From contig NC_026659.2 of NCBI RefSeq assembly GCF_000004075.3, forward strand, positions 26,492,272 through 26,556,271: a stretch of DNA of 64,000 nucleotides, in the 5' to 3' direction. The notes under the pieces were generated by a model. That model ran no database searches. It was not told the origin of the DNA and saw nothing but the letters and a program-made list of their open reading frames with translations. The position numbers were made by a program, and so were the translations under genes. Source of the stretch: Cucumis sativus (taxonomy: Eukaryota > Streptophyta > Magnoliopsida > Cucurbitales > Cucurbitaceae). Of this stretch, positions 36,886 to 48,361 are shown one piece after another (position 1 is the first letter of the stretch; every line of letters starts with the position of its first letter).

Positions 36886-39501
36886 AGTTGGTTGCTGCTC
36901 GTTAGATCTGATTCTTGAAGCGGATAATCATCATTTTGTTGAGAGTTCTTTAGTTTCTAGTCGATCTTTTAACAGGCTGTGGAAGATATCTTCCTTAAAC
37001 TCTTTGTCTTAGTGCACCTAAAGCTGATTTCTTTATCTGAAAGTATCATAGGAAAGAAGAGATCTTACCTTACATCACTTCTGATTTAATTCAAATTTCT
37101 GAATAATTGTTCATGCCATTGTTGTTTAGTATCAATTTTCACAATCATATTCCCTAATGTGTCTTTGTCATCTCGATTAAAGCTCCATCTGAATTCCCCC
37201 TTTCTGCTATCGTTGGAGACATTGGCAAAAATCATTACTTGTCACTTCATTTATGAACTACGTGTTCTTAATAAGAACTTCACTTGTGAACTGTGTAACA
37301 CGTGATTTTTCTCCCTTTTAGAAACTTTCTGGTTTGTATGTATGTCAGTTGCATGGTTTAACTTTTCATCTGGACTTTGTGGAGACTAATTTGATGATTT
37401 CTTGGTTTCTGTGTGCGGCATGGGAACTAAGCCTTGTAAACTGTTGAAAAGAGGTGTATTTGAAGGCTAACAATGTGTTGTGGTTTAGAATTGTAACTGT
37501 ATTTTGGTTCTTTCTATTCTTGATGTCTTCCACTTATCTAGAAAGAGGTTGGAGATATACCTCGGGTAAAAGGGTTCAGGCTGTTAGCGTTTTCCATTTT
37601 CAGATTAAGCCATTGGTGTGTACCCTCCCTTTGTTGTGAACGGTCCAAAGTTTTTGACAAGAGAAAACCGAATGCTGTTGTAATATGGTGTATAATTTAT
37701 TATAGGATCGATCTGATTATTCTTCTTAGCACTCTTGGAACACTGGTGGGATAGAGCCGTCAGATTTTTAGTAGCTTTTATTGTCTTAGTCATAAATGTC
37801 GTGCTTATGAATTTTATTTATGTTTGAAGCTTACAGATCCCCCTTTTCAGGATTTTATAGATCCTTTCCTATAATAGTTTAACTCACGAGTTACAGAAGT
37901 GTTTTGTATATTGACCACATATCGGTTAGAGTTTGTTACAAACTTGCATGTGATTATCAAACTGGCATGAAAAGGTACCCTTGGAACTTCAAATGGTATG
38001 ACCATAGAAAAATTATTGTATCATTCCAGAATATTGATGGAAAAATACTTCAAACTACTTACGACAACATAACTTGAAGTAAAATCAATGGAAGCTTGAA
38101 CATGTCCCTTCCTTGTCCTCCTTTAAAGGTAACTGGAGTTTTGGGATTTGAATCTTGGATGTTTAGTTACACAATTTGATCTTTTGCCAATTAGTCTGTC
38201 ATTCTGAATTATATCAAGAAGAATTATGTTCAATTAGTATAGAACCAGTACTGTTTATTGCATGAATGCCACCCACTTGACATTTACAAGATGACGGTCA
38301 GAAATATCTACACTGGTACACGGTCAGCAAGAGGAGCCATTTGAGTGAGATGGATCAGTCAAGTGTATGGTTCTTTTTCAAACTTTTGTGTACAAATTCC
38401 TGAGATGTACATGTTGATATTAATCAGATGGTTCATATTAAGCCTGTGTTATTGTCTCAAAAGTTCGATTCACTCACCCTATAAATACACGGAAGTGTGC
38501 TACATTAGGAGTTTGCTTTGATGCATTGCAAACTAATGGTTTTTCTTTTCAGATGTAAACTAAAGCTAGGTGCTATACACTTTAGGTCCATCTTATGCTA
38601 CGTTTAAGGATATTTTGAGATGAATGGTGAGATGAGGTTCTTTAGCTACTCAATTGAACACTTCGAGTTGGTTGTAGCATGCATGTTTGTGCTTGTGTGA
38701 GTTGGTTATCATTTTAGCTGCGGAGCACAAAACCCACATGTTTTTTCTTCCTTTCGAAAAGGATTCAAAACTTTTCATTATAATGTAAATATACCGAACC
38801 TCAAGGATGCTAAGAGAGATTACAAAAAGATACAAAAGTGCAACATACAAAGAAAAATATTAAATAACTTATCGGCAGGGCAAAGCTAATAATCGAAAGC
38901 CAAAGCTTAATGATGTTCTAGGAACATTCGAACAACCATAAATATCTTGAATTGAGACTACATCAAAGGACTTGGAAAGATGACACCAAGAAGAAGCCTC
39001 AACGAGCCGAATCAAACCAAGCAAGAGAACATTGGGAAGAGTTCTTCAAAGTGTGGTGGTTCCTTTAGGCTCAAAGTTCAGAAAGTAACGCCTTTACAGC
39101 ATTCATCCATGCTGATGTTCATTTTACTCTTTAGGGTTCTCATGTGTGCATAAACATAGTATTGTTGAGTCCCAGAGAACATAGCCTCTACTAATGTAAA
39201 GACCGATCACTCTTCAGCCTTGGTACGGGCAAAAGTGCTAGTAGCATCTCTTTATTCCAACTTCCTTTCTTTTATATAATTACTGCAATTTGTGTTTGAA
39301 TCTTTTCCATATTCTTTCTAGAATGAATAGGACTGTCTACCAGAGTTCTCCCTTGTAGTAGTATAGACAGCTTGATAAAGGAATCGTGAGAGGGCCAAAG
39401 ATATTGCAATGGTGTGTTATTGAATATATACGGTAAAAAAATTGTTAACATTTATTGACAAGTAAACTGTATGTGTTGAAAGAATACTATATGAAATTTT
39501 T
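36886..39501. other. Intergenic: convergent flanks of the GCK gene and PHO1-B
   Basis: About 2.6 kb. The first part is the GCK gene's 3' UTR or intron; a strong polypyrimidine-AG acceptor sits near 38,551. The stretch at about 38,740-39,070 may be a retrotransposon 3' remnant (separate entry). No other gene seen. Confidence 0.4.
38740..39070 (-). repeat. Possible truncated LINE-like 3' end
   Basis: Read on the minus strand, this looks like a degenerate coding tail running into a T/A-rich terminus (phrases such as TTTTTGTAATCTCTCTTAGC and ATTATAATGAAAAG). It resembles the 3' ends of repeated LINE-type transcripts in my memory. No reverse transcriptase, poly(A) tail or target duplication can be shown, so the call is tentative. 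Confidence 0.2.
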
Positions 39502-42500
39502 TTAATCATCTTTGTCATCATCTTCATCATAGTTGAAAGGTAGCGGTACAGATTTGAATGCACGATACTTCCCAACATTGTTCAGATGCTCATTCTCCAA
39601 CCTAAACCAAAAGGGTAAGTAGATAAGTCAATAAACCATTTAAGATTTTAGAAAGACTTGCAGGCAGATTGAGGAAAAACCCCTAAAGAACTGAACTTTC
39701 AAAGTTATACCTGAAGAAATTCCATATGCCACGACGAATGATCTCGAGGCTGGCCACTATTGTAATCAAACCTTGGGTATGCAGGAAGGAGAATTGAAAA
39801 TCCAACACAGTTTGCAGCCAAGCAAACCTCAGTAACACATTCAAGACCTGCATTTGATTAACACGAACTTTGTTCAGATTACTATAATATGGTGATCTAA
39901 CTTGCCTTTTGCAGTGAATATCCTTATGAGAAACTAACCATTGCAACATAGTATACACTATTGTGACCAACAAGTAGCTTGTCTCTCAACCATCGGTTCT
40001 TCGAGTGGCGCTGCAGAAGGCCCCAGTCAATGGCGATGTCCCAATACGTGCATATAATGGCAGCAAGGGCCGAGAAAATTGCGGCTAGCACTTTCCAGGC
40101 TATTACTCCTCTGTTCAGACTGTAAGCTGTCCTTAAGCACACAGCTACAATTGTCAAGAAGTACTTGATTCCATTATATCCCTGCATTGCGTCTTTCTCC
40201 TCATACAATCTCCTGAGACACTGCATGAATGAGAACCCAACAAAAGTTTGCTTTAGTGAAATAACTTTTTACCATTTTGAATAGAACTCAAAAGGTGGGT
40301 GATAGGAAGATTCAAACCTGAAGGAGACGTGACGAATATGGAATAACAGCTATGATAAAGCTGAAAGTGTTGAACACAGTGTTAGTTCCACAAGTATTCT
40401 GTCTATGCTTATAGTCTCCCCAACCGTAATAGCAAATGTAGAATTCCAAGCTACGAAGTGCTTGCACCTGAACCGATTTGAAATAATTGTTTGAGGATCC
40501 AAGTTACAGGTAAATTCTTGAACTGAAGAAGCATGCGGCATATAGAAGAAAAAACCCTTTATGTAACTAACCTGGCTGGTTAACTGATCTGCTAAGAAGA
40601 AATCGGGAAAGATAACCTGTCGAAGAAGAAAGTATCCAAAATTAGAGGATAGTTCAATAACTTCCCTATAGGTCGAAGGTATAAATCTATCTTGTTTTGC
40701 ATACCGTGTAGAGAGGAGCACATATACAGTGGTACAAAGTTCTTATACAGAAGAAGCGACTAGAGCGATATAAGATGTTGAGTGGACATAAGAAGACTAC
40801 AATCACAACCTGCAAGCAAGGAAATATAGAAAAATTTTAGCCACAAGTTAATGGCTTTATGGGAAAATGAGAGTTTTTTGTGAGATCAATCTTACAAGGA
40901 GCAAAACCAAAGGCAGAAGTTCAGTCACTGCTTGATATGACTGGGTAACAGAGTCCATCTCCATGTCAAGATTAGAAAGAACACAAGCTAAAGCAAGAGT
41001 TGCCAAAGCAAAACTGGGAAGAAGAACCTCTCGATAGGCCAATTCAGTGCCTTGTTTGAAACCAAATATGAAGGAATAATTCACTTGGTATCGCCTCCAA
41101 AAGTATATGTTTGCTGCATACATTAGTAAGTGCAAGACAACAAATCCGAACAAGCTGCATTAAACAAACAGAGGACTGAATTAAAATACTAATCTTTTTC
41201 AGTTATTGTTCACGCCCCTCCTTTCTTTCCATTTTAAGAGCCGAATTATTTTTCCAATGTATAACAAGAAACGAAAAACTGGTCTTTTAAGTTACCTGTA
41301 AAGCGGAAACATGGTTTCCATATACTGAGTGCTGCCTTCTTTGTTTATTATATGTCGCGCTCGTGTAATAAAAATGAGGGCGACGACAAGAGCTATAGCA
41401 CAGCCAGCAAAGAAACCTGAAATATTTGTTCGAGCCAACCAAAAATTTGAACATCAATGAAGGGAATTCTCTGATGGAAGAAGTTGGAAATGAAAGCAAT
41501 TCGTGATAGTTATTTACCAACTGAAAATGTAGTTCTATGTCTTTCTTTCTTTGCTTTAGGTCTCAAGATGTTCATTCCTTTAGTGCGATTAGCATTGCAA
41601 AAATGTTTGATAAACGCAGCTTCCACCCTCTCCATTAACTTAGAAACCTGATTTAATGCCAATAATGTCATCAACAAAACTGGACATAATATTCAAATAC
41701 ATGTTTAATAGAACACAACACATCATACAAAAAAAGTTACCAATGTCTTTACTAAATTGAACTACGTTCATGTCAGCAAAATTATTCAAACATGTGATAG
41801 TCGTGTTTGTACATTAGACTCTATTTTTCACCTTTCTGTCAAACAGTAACACAAAGACAAAATTATTCAGACATGTGCATGTGATAACTGATAACCATGT
41901 TTGTACGGACTCTGCCTTTTGCCTTTCTGTAAAATTGGACTATTTCATATTCACATAATGCAATGGTAACATAAAGATAAAGTAATAAGACAAAAAGAAA
42001 AAAAGAAAAAGACCAAATAGGGTATTTAAAATCATTTTAAAAACGTGAGGTTGTAATTTTAAGAATCATATGGTAAATTGTAAATATATATATATAATGC
42101 AGTAGGTGGAAATGTTGAGAATTTTGAGTCTTAATTTCTTGAAAATGGGATTTGCTATGGAAATAAATAAACAAACAAAGAGTATAAGAAAGGACTGTTT
42201 GATAAACTAAAAATAATTAATTGGTAGCTAAAGGATTTTGAAAAGTCAAGAAACCTCGTCAGAGCTTCCAAGATAAGAGCTATCCACCATCTTCATATAT
42301 GACTTTCCAGCATCTCTTGATGTAATCTGCACCCATTATTGTCAAATAATATGATCCAAAAATTAGAATTATATATATTTATGCTATTTTCAAAGCTTCA
42401 TTTCTTGGATATAATAAAGAATAATTCAAGTACTTGAATATTTACCTTATCATATTTCTTCATTATCTTTGAAAATGCCAAAGTATTCAAGAAGCTGTTT

Positions 42501-44398
42501 CATCAAAATGAAAGTTTAGATGATTCTATACTATTAATAGGAGAAAATCAAACGATTTTGTTTTTTTATTTCTAGTTTTTGAAATTTTAGCTTTTTTCAA
42601 GTGGAAAAGATTTTAATTCTAAACTAAATTCCAAAAAAAAAAAAGCTATTTTTTAGTTTATTTGTTTGTGAAAGAGATATATTAGTACAAAGTATGTGTT
42701 TATAGGACTTTCTCAGTCAAATTGGACTATTTTCTCTTGGTTAAGTAAAAGATTTGAATTCTATAAACTAAATTCCAAAAACAAAAAAAAAAAAAAACTT
42801 TTTTTGTTTGGTTGTTAAAACCATGGCTAAAGAATTGTATCAAATAAATTAAACAAGACAAAAGTTATTCAATTGAAATATATATACCTGAAGCTCTTGA
42901 GTAGTCTGAGTTTGTGGTAAAACACAACAAAGGCCTTTTTGAGTTGATTCTCAATTTTGTTGAGATTTTCTTTATTGAATTGAAGTTCAGAATTTTTTGG
43001 GAAATTGAGAAGGCCTTTAATGGTGGATCTTGGGGTTTCTGTAGTTGTGTTCATTGTTACACGATCAAGAAGTTCAAGTGGAGGTGGTCTATTAGCCATC
43101 ATTTTTCTTGATTTCCCTTCACTATTATCTTCACCGCCCTTTGATTTCTTCTTTTCATCTTCATTTTCATCTTCATCCTCGTCTTTTGATGATTCATTGT
43201 TCGGTTTATGACTACTACGCTCATTGTGGCTCGACCCTTCTTCTATGGAATCCATCGCTATATGAACTCTTCCTATACAAATTAACCAAAATACGTAAAT
43301 TCAAATCCTGGTTCAAAAGCACTTTACAAAATATGTCATTTCGATTCACACATACTTCAGTATATAAAACAAAAATGAGCTGAGACATTGTATATATACC
43401 CAAAGTATCTATAAACCCTGACATGATTAGTTGAGTTAGAAAATGCTTAATTTTGATGATTGTAATTAAAAGCACTCCTCAACCCATGAACCTAATTATT
43501 AATTAATTAGCTTAATTAATTTAATTAAAAGACTTACTGCTAGCTCTGACCCCAGAAGGAGTAGAAGATGATAAAGCAGCAGTTGAAACAGCAATATCAG
43601 TGGCCAGCCTTGTAATCTCCTCCGCCCGCCGGTCACCGGAGAAATCCCAAACACCTTCTGGATTCTCCACTTTTATTCTGAAAGCAATCAAAGCATTCAT
43701 TTGCTTATTCAAAACACTTGCCTCCTTCACAACTTCCTCTACTTTTGCCTTGTAGAACTTGTCCACTTTATTGAACTCCCTATCCAATGACCTGAAATAC
43801 ACCAACTCATACTCTCCTCCTTCCTCGTCCGCCATCAAAAACGTCGTCCGATACTTCTTCGTTCCGTCCCGGTTCACCGCATTCACCAATATCGCCTGCT
43901 CCTCCACCCCATCCTGAGGTGAACCTGCACACATATGCATCACACAGTTATGACAATTCTTACATATAGAATCAGAGCCAAAACTTAATTCAGCAACCGT
44001 TAAAAACCATTCATAATCGAACAAATATATATTAATTATTAATTGGAAAAGAAATAACATCCCACAAATTCGAACATAGAATAATAATTGCTGACGAATG
44101 AAGATATATAAATCAGCAATAACGAACCTGCAGGGCTTGCTGGGTGGCTGTTATGGGCATGACCATGGCCATGAGCGTGACCATGGCTATGGCTGTGACG
44201 GAGCGTTAACCCACTAAAAGCCCTATAGAGAGTGAGGGTTCGCCGGAGCTGGCCGGAATGACTGGAGGGCTGGTTTCTAGCATGGGTTTTGTTGAAAGTG
44301 TCAATTTGCTTCAAGAGGGATTTGAGAAAATCATAATCCATGTAAGCTTGTTGCCATTCTGGAACCATTTGAGCAGTAAACTGTTTGCCAAACTTCAT
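39502..44398 (-). CDS. PHO1-type phosphate exporter B (SPX-EXS, His-rich SPX loop)
   Basis: Fourteen exons, from the start: 44128-44398, 43538-43924, 42888-43272, 42446-42494, 42255-42326, 41518-41647, 41296-41416, 40896-41154, 40705-40809, 40572-40616, 40318-40467, 39939-40220, 39711-39847 and 39502-39601. They encode 830 residues. The SPX domain begins [20 protein letters not shown] and includes [20 protein letters not shown]. Between its first helices lies a His-rich run (residues 68-85). An acidic/Lys linker ([13 protein letters not shown]) precedes [16 protein letters not shown]. The membrane part and EXS domain (about 564-795) include [34 protein letters not shown] and [20 protein letters not shown]. 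It looks closest to the PHO1;H3 group (recall). Eight consecutive internal exons match copy A in length, so the two are old duplicates, now in convergent orientation. Confidence 0.93.
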
Positions 44399-46429
44399 AT
44401 TTGATGAAGAAGAAACACTTCGGTATTTGCATAAAAAGAACAGAGAGTACTGATAATCAATCCAGCAACAGATCAGATATATAATTATAATAGCTGATGA
44501 TGTTTATAATTTGTTGGATGATCATATATATATTTATGGGAATGAGAAAATAGTGAGTTGTAGTATGAGGAAGGTGGAGTATTTATAGAGAAAAGATACC
44601 AAATAAGAAAGAGACATTTCAAAAAGGTGTATTGATTTCATGATTATTTAATTGTAATGCATGAATGAAATTTCAAACGAAAAGAAAACACGCGTCCATG
44701 CACTAAGGCATAGAAAGAAAAGCTCACTCGGTTCCATTAATTCTTCTTTCTCAATAATACTTTTAGTATACTTTGCTTTAACCTTAAGATTTTTAAAACT
44801 CATTAGTGGGCTGTTTTTCTTAATTAACCAATTTATTAAACACAAATTGATTAGACTCTTCACTTTTCTAATAATAATAACAATCAATAATAGGGTGTAA
44901 ATTTTTTTGTATATTAATTTGTATTTTCTTAAACTTTATGTTTAGTAAATTCGTGATATAATTTTAATTTTTTTTAATTAAGTGTATAAATGAAACTAGT
45001 TCGAAATTATTTATTCAGAAATAAGTTTATTCATACTAATTAAGTTTTTTTCTTCTTCCTATCTATATATTTCTATTCACACTTTCAAAAATCAAATCAA
45101 GTTTTAATTTTGAAATTATATTATTTTCAATTTTTTGCTTTTTTTTTTCTTCTAGCATTTAATTAAGAATTCAATTATTTTTTCTTAAAATTTATTTTTG
45201 TGCTCACACTTGTCAAATATATCAAGAAATTTAGTAGATAAATATACATATAAAAAAATTATAAAATTAAGAAATTGTTTAGAGCAATGAATGATTTATA
45301 ATAACCTAGGGTTTAGTGTAGTTTACCTTTCAGGTGTAGACTATTATCTCAGCTTTTGTCGACGTTACTTTCTTTATAATGGCTTTTTGGCTTGGCTTAG
45401 CCTTCTACTTTTACTTGGTAAATATTTAGAGCTTAGTGAGAAAGGGGTATGAAAAAGAAGAAAAATAGAAGTGAGAACAAATATTAGTTAGGTCTAAGGA
45501 CTTGGAGTGGACTATAATAACACATTTCACTCCGCTCTCAAGTCATAAACGCAAATAACCCTTAAAAGTTTAGAATGTATTAATTAAATGTTTTTTTTAT
45601 TAAATGGTTCTTATAATTCAAGAAAATTAAATATTTCTAAAAATTTAATGACGAGTAAATTCAAATTTACGATCTTTAAAGATCTGTTACACACCCCTCT
45701 ACAACAAAATTAAATTTGTAATTACTCTCACCAAAAAAAGATTGACTTAAGAGAAAAGTAGTAACTAGACTCTTACCTAGTGCGGCTATTCACATAGGTA
45801 TCTTTTCTCATTCAAAATGTAACAAATTCCCTTCTAGGTTGGTCAAATAGTTAGGTTAATGTTTATTAATTAAAGTAACTATGTATCTATATATCTATCT
45901 ATATATATATATATATATCCACAAACTAATTGTAGATAGATGTAATTATGGCTTAAGATTGATGGGAAAAAATCATCACATTTGAATGTTAATTTACATG
46001 TATGGTTAAAACTTAGGTAGGAAAATGATCTGTTAAGTTAATGAAAACCATATTATATTAATATGTGACATTGGCAATAATGGAAGAGTGGAAATGGGAA
46101 AAAGATTATAAAGAAATATATAACATTGACTGAGTGTCAATGAGATTATGATTTTCAAAGGGAACACTGTTCGATGTGAGAAACTTCGAAATTCGAAAAC
46201 CTTTTGTCTTTGATTCTTCATATAATAATTCATAATTCAACCAAGCAAAAGCAATGGAATTATTTAATTAATTGATCAATTTTGTTGGTCAGAAAAATTG
46301 TAAAGAAATATAATAATTCTTTTTATATATAATAATGCTAAACTCATATATAAAATGAGCAAAACACCAAACCTATATAATCTTCTTTTTTTTTTTCTTT
46401 TTTGGTGTTACGAACATATATATATATAT

Positions 46430-46880
46430 ATAAAAATAGAAAAATAAATTAAAATATTTACAATTTATAGCAAAAAATTTGAATTCTATAGAAACCGAAA
46501 CTTTTATTACTGTTTATCAGTATTTATTATTAATAAAATATAAAATTGTATCTATATGTTGTAAATATTTTGTCACATTTACTATTTTTGACAATTTTAC
46601 CTTTGAATATTACATAACAATCAACCATTATTAAACGAAACAATCATACGAAGTAATATCTTTCCCTCTATATTTGTATAATCTTTTTAGGTTAAGGATT
46701 ATAATTATGTGTATAGAAACATTTTAAAAAACAATTGCAAATATATATATATCAAAGCCTATTAACGATATGACTTCTATTTTTAATAGCTAGATTTATA
46801 TAATCTATCAGTGATAGATCACCGATAATATAAAGGTGTATTAGCGATAGAAATCTACCACTCTTAAAATTTGGTTTTCT
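46430..46880. repeat. Dispersed repeat candidate with a central palindrome
   Basis: The segment contains TTGTAAATATTTTGTCACAT-like phrases, a perfect 17-base palindrome (ATCTATCA-G-TGATAGAT, 46803-46819) and further GATAGA/CTATC motifs. Similar phrases occur near 7,930-8,400. This resembles nonautonomous DNA-transposon debris common in cucurbit introns and spacers (recall). The ends are not defined. Confidence 0.3.
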
Positions 46881-47345
46881 AAACTTAACGCGATTATTAA
46901 AATAGAAAAATAAAAAGAAAACATTTTATCTGTGTCATTTACTTTTCAAACTATTCTATTTGTATGATATTAGGGTCCCTATTTTTTTTTCACCACTTTT
47001 CAAACTAAACTATATTTAGGTCATATTTTCAAAAATTACATTAAAAGAATAGAGAGATTTCATTAGGGAAACAAAAAGAGAAAGAAAGAAAGAAAGGAAA
47101 AAAAAAGGGCAAATCCTTTTTCCACAAGTCAATTTTGTGCCAAATAGAAAGACTCTTTGGTTTTTTCCAAAAGCTAAAGCGTTGTGATAATTTATTTCAA
47201 CCACTTTCTTTGAAATCTTTTAACTTTCTATGACTATCTAAATAATTAAATCAATTATAGTATTTTTGCCTTGGAAATTTTCAAGAAATATTTTTTTTTT
47301 TCTTTTCATACTTCAGTTTGAAGGTTGCTTTAGTTCATTCCAAAT

Positions 47346-47346
47346 A

Positions 47347-47388
<42 letters not shown>
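47346..47388. repeat. (TG)n(TA)n compound microsatellite
   Basis: A short TG run passes into about 17 TA units. It is the longest simple repeat in the window. Confidence 0.9.
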
Positions 47389-47392
<4 letters not shown>

Positions 47393-47901
47393 ACTTCTCT
47401 AATCTTTTGTTGCTTAATTAAATTTAATTAGCACTAATTACCTTTTCTTTGGAAGAATAATTCCAATACAACTTTTATCCAACTTTTTCAATTTGTTTGA
47501 AATGTAGATGTGTTGATCCGTTCATATTATGAGAGATTATCACATTTGATTAATTGTGTAAAATATAATTAATCAATGATTAAATGTTAAATTAGTTTTA
47601 CATAAATTGTCTTGTCGTCATGCATGACTCATATCTCATTTCACCACATACGTGATCTTTTTTTTTTCTATGTGGTTAATTATTTGAAGAATAATTTTCA
47701 TCTTAATTATAGCATTCTTAGGTGTTTGTTTAAATTTTAATTTTTAGATCAATGCAATATGCTTCTATAATCTAGTTTATAGACTAAAATCATGTTTTGT
47801 TCTCTAGTCATTCATGTAAATTAAAATTGTTAGTTTTATTTCGAGAATAAATCCTACGAGTTCTAGTATTAAAGTCACTACGCTTGAAAAAAAAATAAAT
47901 T

Positions 47902-48361
47902 GCGATGTATTATTCAAATCATTGGTTAGATAATAGATGTGTAGCTTTTCCTCAAACAAAATGTCTAATGTTTACAACACTTTGATAGTTAAAGGTCAAA
48001 ATATTGTTGGTCGAGGAATTAACGTGACTTGTAAAGTCCATCAATTGTTAGAAAATAATCGAGTTAAAGTTGTAGCATGCTATGAGTGTTACATAATAGT
48101 CTAATGATAGGAATGGAAGTGATTGACATGAGAGTTTCTCTAAGTGTTCTAGCGAGCAAAGTGACTCTCGGTCGAATTTTTAACGTGCTTTGGAGAGGGT
48201 CTATTGATAATTTGGGTCCTGTAGATACTCGTACGACATCTCCTATTCATAGATTCACCCATATTTTTATATAATTAGATACAAAATTATCTATTTTTGA
48301 CATGAATTAAAGTAGTGGATCTATTAGCACCTTATCGACGTGAAGAAAAAATAGGACTATT
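47902..48361 (+). pseudogene. atpB: Nuclear copy of plastid atpB fragment (NUPT)
   Basis: About 460 bases match the 5' third of plastid atpB (ATP synthase CF1 beta subunit) in order. The first part resembles the region coding AQIIGPVLDVAFPPGKMPN. Next comes VVKGR..VGQ.INVTC and GMEVID. Then come [11 protein letters not shown] and [15 protein letters not shown], and last the region for KLSIF...VVDLLAPYRR. Identity is high in short runs, but stops, small indels and substitutions break the frame (for example, the stretch before GMEVID carries stops, and the part after SPIHR ends early). It lacks the rest of the gene, including the P-loop just past its end. It is therefore a non-functional insertion of plastid DNA in the nucleus. 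Matches are from memory of the conserved plastid gene. Confidence 0.88.

Larger units (their letters stand above)
44399..47901. other. Intergenic: PHO1-B promoter and AT-rich spacer
   Basis: About 3.5 kb. The first 200 bases hold the PHO1-B leader. TA-rich microsatellites lie near 45,896-45,918, 46,418-46,431 and 47,346-47,388. A dispersed-repeat candidate lies at about 46,430-46,880. No gene seen. Confidence 0.4.

Noticed and set aside
43005-43211. Plus-strand Ser/Phe-rich frame opposite the PHO1-B linker
   Set aside because: A mirror of the acidic Asp/Glu/Lys linker on the minus strand; low complexity only.
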